Source: Streptococcus suis (GTDB lineage Bacteria > Bacillota > Bacilli > Lactobacillales > Streptococcaceae). Taken from it: a DNA stretch of 64,000 nucleotides. A program made the position numbers and the translations under genes. The stretch covers positions 310,001 through 374,000 of the forward strand of contig NZ_JAEUXI010000001.1 of assembly GCF_016775005.1 (NCBI RefSeq). The letters are read 5' to 3'. Position 1 is the first letter of the stretch, and each line of letters begins with the position of its first letter. Shown piece after piece: positions 23,943 to 32,869 of this stretch. The notes beneath the pieces are model-generated. The model was given only the letters and a program-made list of their open reading frames with translations, did not search any database and was not told the origin of the DNA.

Positions 23943-26627
23943 TTAGATCGCTTTTTCATCCAAGCCCATTTTACGTTGTACAAATTTGACAATTTCAACA
24001 ACGACAACCATGAGACCTGAACCAATAATGGCTACCAACCATTGAGTTGGTGTCAAGATTGAAACCTTGAAGAAGGTATTGAATCCTGGAATTACCAAGG
24101 TTGCCATCAAGAGCAAGAAGGCAGCTACGATAGACCAGTTAAAGAGTTTATTCTTAAATGGACCAACGGTAAAGATAGATTGGTAAACAGACTTAACGTT
24201 GAAGGCATGCACCAACTGGATCAAACCAAGCGTCAAGTAAGACATAGTAAGAGCATCTGCGTGGATTTCAGCATAGGTACTATGCTCTGGATAGAGAAGA
24301 GCATAGCCGTAAACACCCAAGACAAGAGCTGTTTGAAGAATACCTTGGTAGACGATAGAGCTCAAGACACCACCTGAGAAGAAGCTTGAGTTACGACCAC
24401 GAGGTTTGTGCTGCATGACACCTGGCTCAGCAGGTTCAACACCAAGGGCGATAGCTGGAAGTGTATCTGTTACCAAGTTAATCCAAAGAAGATGAACTGG
24501 CTCCAATACGTCCCAACCAAAGAGGGTTGCAAGGAAGATACACAATACCTCAGCTGTGTTAGCTGACAAGAGATACTGAATCGTTTTTTGGATGTTTGAG
24601 AAGACTTTACGCCCTTCTTCAACCGCCACGATGATAGTTGCAAAGTTGTCATCTGCAAGGACCATATCAGAGGCACCTTTCGAAACCTCTGTACCTGTGA
24701 TACCCATACCGATACCGATGTCGGCTGTCTTAAGCGATGGTGCATCGTTTACACCGTCACCTGTCATGGCAACAACCTTACCGTCATTCTGCCAAGCCTT
24801 AACGATACGAACCTTGTGTTCCGGAGATACACGCGCATATACAGAATATTGTTTGAAGACTTTTTGGAATTCTTCATCTGTCAATTCATTAAGTTCTGCA
24901 CCAGTGAATACATGGTCTTCTGTGTCATTTTCATCGATAATGCCAAGACGTTTCGCGATTGCTTCTGCTGTATCTTGGTGGTCACCTGTAATCATGATCG
25001 GACGAATACCTGCCTCTTTAGCAACACGAACTGCTTCTGCTGCTTCCGGACGCTCAGGGTCAATCATACCAACCAAACCTGAGAAGACAAGATCATTTTC
25101 AACGATGTCAGATTCCAATTCAGGAATAGCATCCACATACTTGTAAGCCATCATCAATACGCGAAGAGCTTGCTTGGCCAAGGACTTGTTGGTTGTCAAG
25201 ATTGCTTCTTTATCTGCATCTGTGATTGGGCGAACAGTACCATTTTCTTCGATTTGTGTCACACGTTTGAGCAGCTGATCTGGTGCACCTTTTACAGCGA
25301 CCAAGAATTGGCCATTTGCTTGCTGGTGAATGGTTGACATCAATTTACGTGTTGAGTCAAAAGGCAATTCTGCCACACGTGGTTCAGAAACCAAGACTTC
25401 ACGAACATCAAAGTTTTGATCCAAACCAAATTGAACAAGCGCTGTTTCAGTTGGGTCACCAATCAATTTACCTGTTGGGTCAACTTTTGTATCGTTGGCA
25501 AAGTTCATGATACGAAGGGTTGAGTTTGAAGCATCAAACTTTTCTTTAGCATCAACTAATTGCCCGTTTGTATAAACTTTCTCCACCGTCATTTGGTTCA
25601 TGGTCAAGGTACCAGTCTTATCGGATGCGATAATTTCAGTTGAACCAAGTGTTTCAACCGCTGGTAACTTACGAATGATTGAGTTACGCTTAGCCAATAC
25701 TTGAGTACCAAGTGAAAGAACAACTGTTACGATTGCTGGCAAGCCTTCTGGAATAGCTGCAACCGCGAGGGCAACAGAGGTCATAAGAGCTGGCAAGATT
25801 CCTTCGCCACGTACAAAGACTGAAACAGCCATTGTAATCACAGCGATGACCAATACTGCATAGGTCAAAACTTTAGACAACTGGTGCAAGTTCTGTTTCA
25901 ATGGAGTATCTGTCTCATCTGCGTTAGCAAGCATGCCCGCGATGTGACCTACTTCGGTAAACATACCAGTATTGGTCACCACACCGAGACCACGTCCGTA
26001 AGTAACGTTTGAGTTTTGGTAAGCCATGTTGACACGGTCACCGATTGGTGCATCCGCTTCAAGAACCTTGGAAAGATCCTTATCAACTGGAACTGACTCA
26101 CCAGTAAGAGCAGCTTCCTCAATCTTCAGTGAGTTAGCTTCTAACAAACGCATATCCGCAGGTACAACATCTCCAGCTTCAAGCAAAACGATATCGCCAG
26201 GAACCAAATCTTTTGAATCCACTTCTACAACGTGGCCATCACGGAGAGCACGCGCAACAGGACTAGACATGTTCTTAAGAGCTTCGATTGCCGCTTCTGC
26301 CTGACCTTCTTGGTAAACACCGAAGGCCGCATTCAAGATAACAACCGCTAAGATGATAATAGCATCCGTCAAACCGTGTGAACCCTCTGTAATCACTGTT
26401 AGGATTGCAGCCGCAATCAAAATAATAATCATTAAGTCCTTAAATTGATCTAAGAATTTTGCCAAGAGCGTTCTTTTTTCGCCCTCGTCCAACTCATTGC
26501 GACCATACTCAGCCAACCGCTTGCTGGCTTCCTGGCTTGTCAAACCTTCTGCAGAAGATTCGAGACTAGACAATACTTGTTCTTCGTTTTGAGTGTAAAA
26601 CAAATCACGTTTTTGTTCTTTTGACAA
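23943..26627 (-). CDS. mgtA: P-type cation ATPase (Ca2+/Mn2+ exporter, PacL/MgtA-CaxP type)
   Basis: This 894-residue P2-type ATPase exports divalent cations. Motifs: EAALTGESVP (~175), the membrane metal-site segment AAIPEGLPAIV (~285), the phosphorylation motif SDKTGTLTMN (~333), KGAPD, and the hinge GDGVNDAPSL (~622); ten membrane helices. It most resembles the pneumococcal enzyme called CaxP or MgtA, which exports calcium and manganese. The start is a TTG (26627) with AAAGGAG 7 nt upstream, giving the MSKEQKRD N-terminus; an earlier in-frame TTG falls in the terminator hairpin of the leader. Expression is predicted to be switched on by manganese through the leader at 26656-26853. Confidence 0.93.
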   Translation of the reverse strand: MSKEQKRDLFYTQNEEQVLSSLESSAEGLTSQEASKRLAEYGRNELDEGEKRTLLAKFLDQFKDLMIIILIAAAILTVITEGSHGLTDAIIILAVVILNAAFGVYQEGQAEAAIEALKNMSSPVARALRDGHVVEVDSKDLVPGDIVLLEAGDVVPADMRLLEANSLKIEEAALTGESVPVDKDLSKVLEADAPIGDRVNMAYQNSNVTYGRGLGVVTNTGMFTEVGHIAGMLANADETDTPLKQNLHQLSKVLTYAVLVIAVITMAVSVFVRGEGILPALMTSVALAVAAIPEGLPAIVTVVLSLGTQVLAKRNSIIRKLPAVETLGSTEIIASDKTGTLTMNQMTVEKVYTNGQLVDAKEKFDASNSTLRIMNFANDTKVDPTGKLIGDPTETALVQFGLDQNFDVREVLVSEPRVAELPFDSTRKLMSTIHQQANGQFLVAVKGAPDQLLKRVTQIEENGTVRPITDADKEAILTTNKSLAKQALRVLMMAYKYVDAIPELESDIVENDLVFSGLVGMIDPERPEAAEAVRVAKEAGIRPIMITGDHQDTAEAIAKRLGIIDENDTEDHVFTGAELNELTDEEFQKVFKQYSVYARVSPEHKVRIVKAWQNDGKVVAMTGDGVNDAPSLKTADIGIGMGITGTEVSKGASDMVLADDNFATIIVAVEEGRKVFSNIQKTIQYLLSANTAEVLCIFLATLFGWDVLEPVHLLWINLVTDTLPAIALGVEPAEPGVMQHKPRGRNSSFFSGGVLSSIVYQGILQTALVLGVYGYALLYPEHSTYAEIHADALTMSYLTLGLIQLVHAFNVKSVYQSIFTVGPFKNKLFNWSIVAAFLLLMATLVIPGFNTFFKVSILTPTQWLVAIIGSGLMVVVVEIVKFVQRKMGLDEKAI

Positions 26628-26655
26628 TTTCCTTCTCCTTTTGGTCTCTTTCAAT

Positions 26656-26689
26656 AAAAAAGAGACCTGTTTTTATTAAAACAAGTCTC
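26656..26689 (-). terminator. Riboswitch-controlled terminator in the ATPase leader
   Basis: Minus strand GAGACTTGTTTT / AAAACAGGTCTC, 12 pairs including one G-U, loop AATA, then TTTTTT. Its left arm contains GACTTGT, which is also the 3' strand of aptamer helix P1, so the terminator and the ligand-bound aptamer exclude each other. Confidence 0.85.
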
Positions 26690-26853
26690 GCTATTTAATA
26701 TATTGCCGGAAACAAGTCGGATTGACGACAATATCACGGATGACCTCTTCTCTCACCTTTTTCACAATTCCTGACTTTTCATCATTGATAAACAGGTTGC
26801 TCTATAAAGATGATGGAAAAAGCGAAATCCGCTAGCTACTCCCTCGATTTGTC
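26681..26853 (-). ncRNA. yybP-ykoY-type manganese riboswitch aptamer
   Basis: The leader of the ATPase gene starts with ACAAATCGAGGGAGTAG and ends with GCGAGACTTGT on the minus strand. GGGAGTAG near the 5' end and GCGAGAC near the 3' end are the conserved parts of the yybP-ykoY manganese sensor as I know it. The ends pair as P1 (ACAAaUC with GAcUUGU). In streptococci this riboswitch is known to activate the manganese/calcium exporter by preventing termination, which fits the geometry here. A covariance-model search was not possible, so internal helices are not assigned. Confidence 0.82.
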
Positions 26854-26857
26854 ACCT

Positions 26858-26886
26858 ATCATAACAAAATTAGAGCAAAATTTCAA
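26858..26886 (-). promoter_or_regulatory. Promoter of the riboswitch-ATPase transcript
   Basis: Minus strand TTGAAA (26886-26881), 17 nt, TATGAT (26863-26858), placing the transcription start at about 26851, the first bases of the aptamer. Confidence 0.7.
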
Positions 26887-26910
26887 GAATTTTTCCTTTT
26901 TGGAAACGTT

Positions 26911-27300
26911 TTAATCTCCCCAAGAAATCTCCATCTGATAGCGGGCAAAGACTTGATCCCTCTCTAACGGTCGCAATTCATAGGACAAAGCCAATTTTCC
27001 AGCCTCTGGCTCAAATTGATAGCGGTCTGTTTTTGTGACAAAGTGCTGAATTCCCATCGGCGTCGGAATGGTTACGATAGCTTCTTGCTGAACCAAAAAA
27101 CGCATGATTGATTTTGGATTTGAAAATCGCGTCATGGTCAGCTCATCCCTTGTCATTTTCAAAACAACCTTTTCTTCTTCTTCATTTTGATAATGAAGAT
27201 AAAGAGAGCCATTTTTTTCTGTCAATTCGACTGGAAAAACTTGATGTACCACCTCTGTCTGGTCATCCAATTGAATCTGATTCAGTAACCGGATCTGCAT
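26911..27300 (-). CDS. DUF1934 (YwiB-like) family protein
   Basis: This 129-residue protein fits DUF1934, a lipocalin-like beta-barrel family of unknown role: MQIRLLNQIQLDDQTE, LYLHYQNE, KSIMRF, MGIQHFVTKTDRYQFEPEAGKLALSYEL. The ATG at 27300 follows AAAGAGGT; longer in-frame starts overlap the upstream gene. It starts 1 nt after the TauE stop, so it is the second gene of that operon. There is no clear terminator between it and the ATPase promoter. Confidence 0.82.
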   Translation of the reverse strand: MQIRLLNQIQLDDQTEVVHQVFPVELTEKNGSLYLHYQNEEEEKVVLKMTRDELTMTRFSNPKSIMRFLVQQEAIVTIPTPMGIQHFVTKTDRYQFEPEAGKLALSYELRPLERDQVFARYQMEISWGD

Positions 27301-27301
27301 C

Positions 27302-28195
27302 TTATACCTCTTTCTTTGCGTGTTGAATAAAAGATGAACGTAGCAAGGTAATACCCGTATAGATTGCAATAAAGACCACTAATATTTTCAAATTATTAAT
27401 ATCCAGGCTCGAAAGGAAAAAGGCCGCTGTCAGAACCCCCAAGACCCCTCCGACAATAATCCCCGGAACACCGGGCCAAGAAACCCGACCCGATTGAATG
27501 AATTGCTTGGTCCCAGCAGACAACATCATGGCAGCATTCAACATCATAACCGGAAGAGCAACTGCTGGACTAATTCCCATCAGGGAGAAGAAAATCAATT
27601 CTGGAGCATAATTTCCCAAGCCCATGCTGAGCAACATACCAATTAAGAAATCAAATCCAATTCCAACCAGCAACTTCCAACCTGTTAATCCACGAACATC
27701 TGTCCCCAAATCTGCACCAGGATTCGTTACCATTCGGTAAACCATGATTCCCGCCGCAACAATGAGTAAGACCCCCAAGACCCGCTGAACCTTCTTGGTA
27801 TCCCAGTTTTGGGTCACACGCGCACCAACAGAAGCTCCCAAAAAGGAAGAGATGGCAAGAGGGACAAGGGTGGTCATCTCCACCTCTACAATGGTGATGA
27901 ACAACAGAGCTTCCAACAAGATTGGGATGATATGGGCCGTTGTCATTGTGGCTGGGATACGTCGATCTTCCTCCACCAGTTTGGTTGCCTTAAAGAGACT
28001 GGTTGTCGTCGCAAAGGTGCCAATCCCCAAGGTATCAAGCAAGTCCGTCAAAAAACCGATTCCAAAGCCTGTCCAAAATCGGTCCGTCATCGAAATCTTA
28101 TGCTGGCGCATATATGAAACAATCAAGTACAAAATCCAAACAATCATCGCTATCAAAATCATTTGGATGAGGGTTAAAATCATATTTTCAGTCAT
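27302..28195 (-). CDS. TauE/SafE family anion exporter
   Basis: The 297-residue protein has eight or nine hydrophobic helices and the two-fold repeat of TauE/SafE (DUF81), with GFLTDLLDTLGIGTFATTTSL near 50-70 and GMLLSMGLGNYAPELIFFSLMGISPAVALPVMMLNAAM near 185-220. Family members export sulfite, sulfoacetate or related organic anions; the substrate here is unknown. A promoter, TTTACC-17-TATAAT (-10 at 28207-28202), ends 6 nt before the ATG. A second in-frame ATG (28183) is possible if the mRNA is not leaderless. Confidence 0.87.
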   Translation of the reverse strand: MTENMILTLIQMILIAMIVWILYLIVSYMRQHKISMTDRFWTGFGIGFLTDLLDTLGIGTFATTTSLFKATKLVEEDRRIPATMTTAHIIPILLEALLFITIVEVEMTTLVPLAISSFLGASVGARVTQNWDTKKVQRVLGVLLIVAAGIMVYRMVTNPGADLGTDVRGLTGWKLLVGIGFDFLIGMLLSMGLGNYAPELIFFSLMGISPAVALPVMMLNAAMMLSAGTKQFIQSGRVSWPGVPGIIVGGVLGVLTAAFFLSSLDINNLKILVVFIAIYTGITLLRSSFIQHAKKEV

Positions 28196-28201
28196 TCCTC
28201 T

Positions 28202-28230
28202 ATTATAATCTAAACTAAGAAAAAGGTAAA
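28202..28230 (-). promoter_or_regulatory. Promoter of the TauE-DUF1934 operon, 6 nt from the start codon
   Basis: Minus strand TTTACC (28230-28225), 17 nt, TATAAT (28207-28202), then AGAGGA and ATG. Confidence 0.5.
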
Positions 28231-28278
28231 TACCCGCCCCAAAAAAGGTTTATAGAAGAAGAATGAAGCAGATTTTGA

Positions 28279-28284
28279 TATAAT
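28279..28284 (+). promoter_or_regulatory. Extended -10 promoter of the HD-HAD-FemABX operon
   Basis: TGATATAAT, then GGAAGGT and the ATG at 28292. The -35 region is poor, as is common with extended -10 promoters. Transcription would start at or next to the start codon. Confidence 0.5.
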
Positions 28285-28291
28285 GGAAGGT

Positions 28292-29605
28292 ATGATTGAA
28301 AAAGTTTTTCGAGATCCAGTACATAACTACATTCATGTTGATCACGAATTGATCTACAATCTGATCAACACACGCGAATTTCAACGATTACGTCGTATCA
28401 AGCAACTTGGAACAACCTCCTATACCTTCCATGGAGGAGAACATAGTCGCTTTTCTCATTGCTTGGGTGTCTATGAAATTGCTAGGAGAATAACGCAAAA
28501 ATTCGAGGATAACTATGCCCATATTTGGGATGCAGGAGAGTCCCTCTTAACCATGACAGCTGCCCTCTTACATGATTTAGGGCACGGGGCTTATTCTCAT
28601 ACATTTGAACGATTATTTGACACCGACCATGAGGAAATGACCTGTCAAATCATCCTTTCACCTGATACGGAAATCAACGCACTCCTATTGCAGATTTCGC
28701 CAGATTTTCCAGAAAAAGTAGCAAGCGTCATCCGACATACCTACCCTAACAAACAGGTAGTCCAGCTGATTTCCAGTCAGATTGATGTCGATCGTATGGA
28801 CTATCTCTTACGTGACTCCTACTTTACAGGCACCAACTATGGGGAGTTTGATTTGACTCGCATTCTCCGCGTCATCTGCCCAACTCCGCAAGGAATCGCC
28901 TTCAAAGAATCAGGTATGCACGCTGTGGAAGACTATGTCCTTAGTCGCTACCAGATGTACATGCAAGTCTATTTCCACCCGGCCAGTCGCTCGATGGAAG
29001 TGCTGCTGCAAAACCTTTTAAAACGAGCAAAAATTCTCTACCCCGTTGAAAAACAGTTTTTCCAATTAACATCTCCGCGATTGATCCCCTTTTTCGAACA
29101 TCAGTTTGATTTAGAGGACTACTTGGCCTTGGATGATGGGGTTATGAACACCTATTTCCAATCCTGGATCAACGGACCTGACCGAACACTTTCAGACCTA
29201 GCTCAACGCTATATTAATCGTAAAGTCTTTAAGTCCATTACCTTTAAGGCAGAGCAAGAAGAGGAACTCGATACTCTCCGACACCTGGTCGCAGATGTGG
29301 GATTTGATCCCGAATACTACTCGGCTATCCACCATAATTTTGACCTGCCTTACGATATTTATCGGCCAAATGACCAGAAAAAACGGACCCAGATTGAAAT
29401 CAAGCGAAAAGATGGCAGCCTTGTCGAGCTTTCGCAATTGTCTCCAATCGTCGCCTCACTGTCTGGCACAGTGCACGGTGACAGCCGCTTTTATTTCCCT
29501 AAGGAAATGTTGGATGAAGCAGGGATTTTTTCCCACTACAACCAAGACTTCCTCAGTCATATTCACAACGACCAATTTATCAAAGGAAACGATCATGAGC
29601 ATTAA
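28292..29605 (+). CDS. HD domain phosphohydrolase (dGTPase-like, YwfO family)
   Basis: The 437-residue protein carries the full HD set: HGGEHSRFSHCLGVYEIARR (~47-66), ALLHDLGHGAYSHTFE (~91-106) and SSQIDVDRMDYLLRDS (~162-177). B. subtilis YwfO hydrolyses dNTPs; relatives resemble dGTP triphosphohydrolase and SAMHD1. An ATG at 28283 overlaps the -10 box, so the ATG at 28292 is used; the purine-rich GGAAGG before it would be upstream of, or at, the transcription start. It overlaps the downstream HAD gene by 11 nt and heads a five-gene operon. Confidence 0.92.
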   Translation: MIEKVFRDPVHNYIHVDHELIYNLINTREFQRLRRIKQLGTTSYTFHGGEHSRFSHCLGVYEIARRITQKFEDNYAHIWDAGESLLTMTAALLHDLGHGAYSHTFERLFDTDHEEMTCQIILSPDTEINALLLQISPDFPEKVASVIRHTYPNKQVVQLISSQIDVDRMDYLLRDSYFTGTNYGEFDLTRILRVICPTPQGIAFKESGMHAVEDYVLSRYQMYMQVYFHPASRSMEVLLQNLLKRAKILYPVEKQFFQLTSPRLIPFFEHQFDLEDYLALDDGVMNTYFQSWINGPDRTLSDLAQRYINRKVFKSITFKAEQEEELDTLRHLVADVGFDPEYYSAIHHNFDLPYDIYRPNDQKKRTQIEIKRKDGSLVELSQLSPIVASLSGTVHGDSRFYFPKEMLDEAGIFSHYNQDFLSHIHNDQFIKGNDHEH

Positions 29606-30404
29606 ACTCGTTGCTGTCGATATCGATGGCACTTTACTCAACAGCCAACACCAAATCACACCTGACGTCAAGCAAGCCATCCAAGAAGCAAAGGAAGCCG
29701 GCGTCAAGATTGTCATTGCAACAGGACGCCCTATTTCTGGCGTACACCATATTTTAGAAGAATTGCAGCTCAACCAAGCTGGCGACTTCGTCATTACCTT
29801 TAACGGTAGCTTAGTACAAGATGCCCATACTGGTGAGGACTTCGTTAAAAACACCCTGTCCTACCAAGACTACCTAGACCTGGTTCACCTCTCCAACACC
29901 CTCTCCCTTCCAATGCATGCCAGCACCAAGGAAGGCCTGTTCACAGCCAACCGTAATATCGGGAAGTACACGGTCTATGAGTCAACCTTGGTCAATGCAC
30001 CGATTTTCTATCGGACTCCTGAAGAAATGACGGACAAGGAAATTATTAAGGTCATGATGGTGGATGAACCTGAGCGTCTCGACAAAGCTCTTGAAACCAT
30101 TCCAGCAGCCTTCTTTGATCGCTTTACGATTGCCAAATCCGCGCCATTTTATCTAGAATTCACACCAAAACAAGCCAATAAAGGACTGGCTATTATCGCT
30201 CTGGCTCAAAAATTAGGCTTAACCATGGACCAAACAATGGCCATTGGTGACCAGGAAAATGACCGACCAATGTTAGAAGTTGTTGGCCATCCAGTTGTCA
30301 TGGAAAACGGAAGCGATTCTGTCAAAGCAATCGCCAAAACTATCACCAAATCAAACGATGAACATGGTGTTGCACACGCCATTAGAGAGTGGGTTTTAAA
30401 CTAA
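29595..30404 (+). CDS. Cof-type HAD sugar-phosphatase
   Basis: The 269-residue protein begins KLVAVDIDGTLLNS (nucleophile D8-D10), has ATGRP (motif II region), PAFYLEFTP-like substrate segment (KSAPFYLEFTPKQANKG) and GDQENDRPMLEVVG (motif IV). It belongs to the YidA/Cof class IIB HAD phosphatases, which act on sugar phosphates or flavin intermediates; the substrate cannot be assigned. It overlaps the HD gene by 11 nt and the first FemABX gene by TAATG, so translation is tightly coupled. Confidence 0.92.
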   Translation: MSIKLVAVDIDGTLLNSQHQITPDVKQAIQEAKEAGVKIVIATGRPISGVHHILEELQLNQAGDFVITFNGSLVQDAHTGEDFVKNTLSYQDYLDLVHLSNTLSLPMHASTKEGLFTANRNIGKYTVYESTLVNAPIFYRTPEEMTDKEIIKVMMVDEPERLDKALETIPAAFFDRFTIAKSAPFYLEFTPKQANKGLAIIALAQKLGLTMDQTMAIGDQENDRPMLEVVGHPVVMENGSDSVKAIAKTITKSNDEHGVAHAIREWVLN

Positions 30405-31621
30405 TGTACACCTATAAAATTGGCATTTCTGCCCAAGAACACGATGAATTTGCAAAACAATCGCCCCAAGTCAACCTCTTGCAAAGCAGCAATTGGGCTG
30501 CGATTAAAGACAGTTGGGGCAATGAGCGCTTGGGATTCTACCAAGAAGGCAGTTTAGTGGCCGCTGCTTCTGTCCTCATCCGCCCACTACCTGCTGGCTT
30601 TAGCATGCTCTATATTCCACGTGGTCCGATTATGGACTACTCAAACCAAGACTTGGTTCAATTTGTCCTTGCTTCTCTAAAAAAATTCGGCAAAACCAAG
30701 CGAGCCCTCTTCATTAAATTTGACCCAGCCCTCCTACTCAAACAGTACAAAATTGGGCAAGAAGTTGAAGAAAACCCTACAACCCTTGCACAACTGGCCA
30801 TTCTCCAAAAGGCAGGCGCTGAATGGACAGGACGGACTCAGGATATGGCAGAGAACATTCAACCCCGCTTCCAAGCCAATATCCATAGGGAATATTTTTC
30901 TGACGAAACTCTGTCAAAAAGCACACGCCAAACCATTCGCACATCCTTGAATAAAGGACTTATAGTTCAAGTTGGGAGCTTCGAATGGTTGGATGAGTTT
31001 GCTTCACTCATGAAAAAAACTGAGAAACGCAAATCAATCTCTCTGAGAGATAAAGCTTATTATGAAAAAATACTGACAACCTATCCAGAACATTCCTATA
31101 TAACCATTACGCAACTGGATTTAGACAAACGCCACAACACCCTCCTTGCTCAAAAGGAAAAATTAGCACAGGAAGCACTCAAATTTACAGAAAAAACAAA
31201 GCCAGGTAAACGAGCCCAACATCGGGAAGATACAGAGAAGACACTAGAAGAACTTGCTTTCCTAGAAAAGAAATTAGCTGAGGGTCATCATATTGTCTCT
31301 CTTGCTGCAACACTTTCAGTTGATTTTGGTCCAACTTCTGACAATCTCTATGCTGGAATGGATGAAGAATTCCGCCGTTACCAACCTGCTATTCTGACTT
31401 GGTATGAAACAGCAAGACAGGCTTTTAATCGCGGTGCCTCATGGCAAAATATGGGAGGTATTGAAAACCAACTAGATGGTGGGCTCTTTAGTTATAAATC
31501 AAAATTCAACCCTCTCATCGAAGAATATCTGGGGGAATTTACCGTCCCAGTAAATCGCTTCCTCTACAAATTAACAACCACCGCCTATACAATCCGAAAA
31601 AAATTAAGGAGTAAACACTAA
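30404..31621 (+). CDS. FemX/FemABX peptidoglycan bridge aminoacyltransferase, first of three
   Basis: The 405-residue FemABX protein transfers amino acids from aminoacyl-tRNA to the lysine of lipid II. It has two GNAT-like halves (LQSSNWAAIKDSWG, MLYIPRGPIMDY; GASWQNMGGIENQLDGGLFSYKSKFNP) separated by a lysine/glutamate-rich coiled-coil arm at ~235-300, as in other FemABX proteins. It diverges from the two downstream copies and would be the one adding the first residue, if it follows the FemX precedent; that is inference. Start and stop overlap neighbours as TAATG on both sides. Confidence 0.9.
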   Translation: MYTYKIGISAQEHDEFAKQSPQVNLLQSSNWAAIKDSWGNERLGFYQEGSLVAAASVLIRPLPAGFSMLYIPRGPIMDYSNQDLVQFVLASLKKFGKTKRALFIKFDPALLLKQYKIGQEVEENPTTLAQLAILQKAGAEWTGRTQDMAENIQPRFQANIHREYFSDETLSKSTRQTIRTSLNKGLIVQVGSFEWLDEFASLMKKTEKRKSISLRDKAYYEKILTTYPEHSYITITQLDLDKRHNTLLAQKEKLAQEALKFTEKTKPGKRAQHREDTEKTLEELAFLEKKLAEGHHIVSLAATLSVDFGPTSDNLYAGMDEEFRRYQPAILTWYETARQAFNRGASWQNMGGIENQLDGGLFSYKSKFNPLIEEYLGEFTVPVNRFLYKLTTTAYTIRKKLRSKH

Positions 31622-32859
31622 TGACATTTAGGACTATTAGCAAAGAGGAATTTCTGGAACATTGTCAGCTGGCAACCAGTAAATCATTTTTGCAGTCACC
31701 TGAAATGGCTACTCTATTAGAGAAAAGAGGCTTTACAGTCTCCTTTCTTGGCCTTTGGAATCCTCAACAAGAGTTAGTTATCTCCGCCCTCATCTATACA
31801 AAAAAAATGTTTGGGGGCATTTACATGGAGCTAAATGCTGGTCCTGTATCAACCGACGATAACTATTTACCTGATTTTTATAAGCATTTAAAAGAGTATG
31901 CAACCACAAACGGTGTCTTAGAGCTAGTTGTAAAACCAGCTCAAGATTATCAGCAATTTGATAGCGATGGACAGCCAACTAGTCCAGAAAATCAGGAAGA
32001 AATTACTTATTTAACCAATCTAGGCTATCAACATGACGGTCTTAAAACAGGCTATCCCGGTGGAGAACCTGACTGGCATTATGTAAAAGATTTGACGGGT
32101 ATCCAGTCTGAGAACTTGATTGCTTCCTTCAGTAAAAAGGGCCGCCCAATCATGAAAAAAGTTCACAGCTTTAACATGAAAATACGCCCCCTAAAACGTG
32201 ATGAACTACATATTTTCAAGGAAATTACTAGCTCCACATCTGAACGTCGTGAGTATACCGATAAAGGACTTGCTTATTACCAGGACTTTTATGATAGTTT
32301 TGGTTCGTCTGCTGAATTTATGGTTGCTACCCTTAACTTTCAGGAATACTTACAACTTCTGATCCAGGAACAAGCAACAATCCAGGCTGAAATGGAGGAA
32401 ATCTTCGCTGTACACGGTCCTCAGCCTGATAGCGTCAAACCAAAAACTAAGCTGAAAAATCTCAATAAACAACTAGATGCTCTTCAACAACGGATTGAAG
32501 AAACCAATGGTTTCCTTCAAAAGTATGGTCCTAAGGATGTTGTTCTTGCTGGAAGTCTATTCATCTATACACCACAAGAAGCGGTATATCTCTTCAGTGG
32601 CTCCTATACAGAATTCAATAAATTCTATGCCCCTTTTCTCCTACAAGAACATGTAATGCTTGAAGCTATCAAACGCCAGATTACCTTCTATAATTTCTTG
32701 GGTATTACGGGAGAATTTGACGGTAGCGATGGCGTGCTACGATTTAAACAGAATTTCAATGGATATGTTGTTCGAAAAATGGGAACTTTCCGTTATTATC
32801 CACAGCCACTAAAATACAAGACGATTCAAATCCTAAAAAAATTATTGAGACGTTCATAA
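31621..32859 (+). CDS. FemABX aminoacyltransferase, MurM/MurN-like, second of three
   Basis: The 412-residue enzyme has the FemABX fold: SFLQSPEMATLLEKRG, KKMFGGIYMELNAGP, the coiled-coil arm (~240-310) and LFSGSYTEFNKFYAPFLLQEHVM, GITGEFDGSDGVLRFKQNFNGY at the C-terminus. MurM and MurN of pneumococcus add Ala/Ser and then Ala to lipid II. It is clearly closer to the next gene than to the previous one, so these two arose by tandem duplication. It overlaps the upstream stop by 1 nt. Which of the two is MurM cannot be settled by eye. Confidence 0.9.
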   Translation: MTFRTISKEEFLEHCQLATSKSFLQSPEMATLLEKRGFTVSFLGLWNPQQELVISALIYTKKMFGGIYMELNAGPVSTDDNYLPDFYKHLKEYATTNGVLELVVKPAQDYQQFDSDGQPTSPENQEEITYLTNLGYQHDGLKTGYPGGEPDWHYVKDLTGIQSENLIASFSKKGRPIMKKVHSFNMKIRPLKRDELHIFKEITSSTSERREYTDKGLAYYQDFYDSFGSSAEFMVATLNFQEYLQLLIQEQATIQAEMEEIFAVHGPQPDSVKPKTKLKNLNKQLDALQQRIEETNGFLQKYGPKDVVLAGSLFIYTPQEAVYLFSGSYTEFNKFYAPFLLQEHVMLEAIKRQITFYNFLGITGEFDGSDGVLRFKQNFNGYVVRKMGTFRYYPQPLKYKTIQILKKLLRRS

Positions 32860-32869
32860 AGGGAAACTT

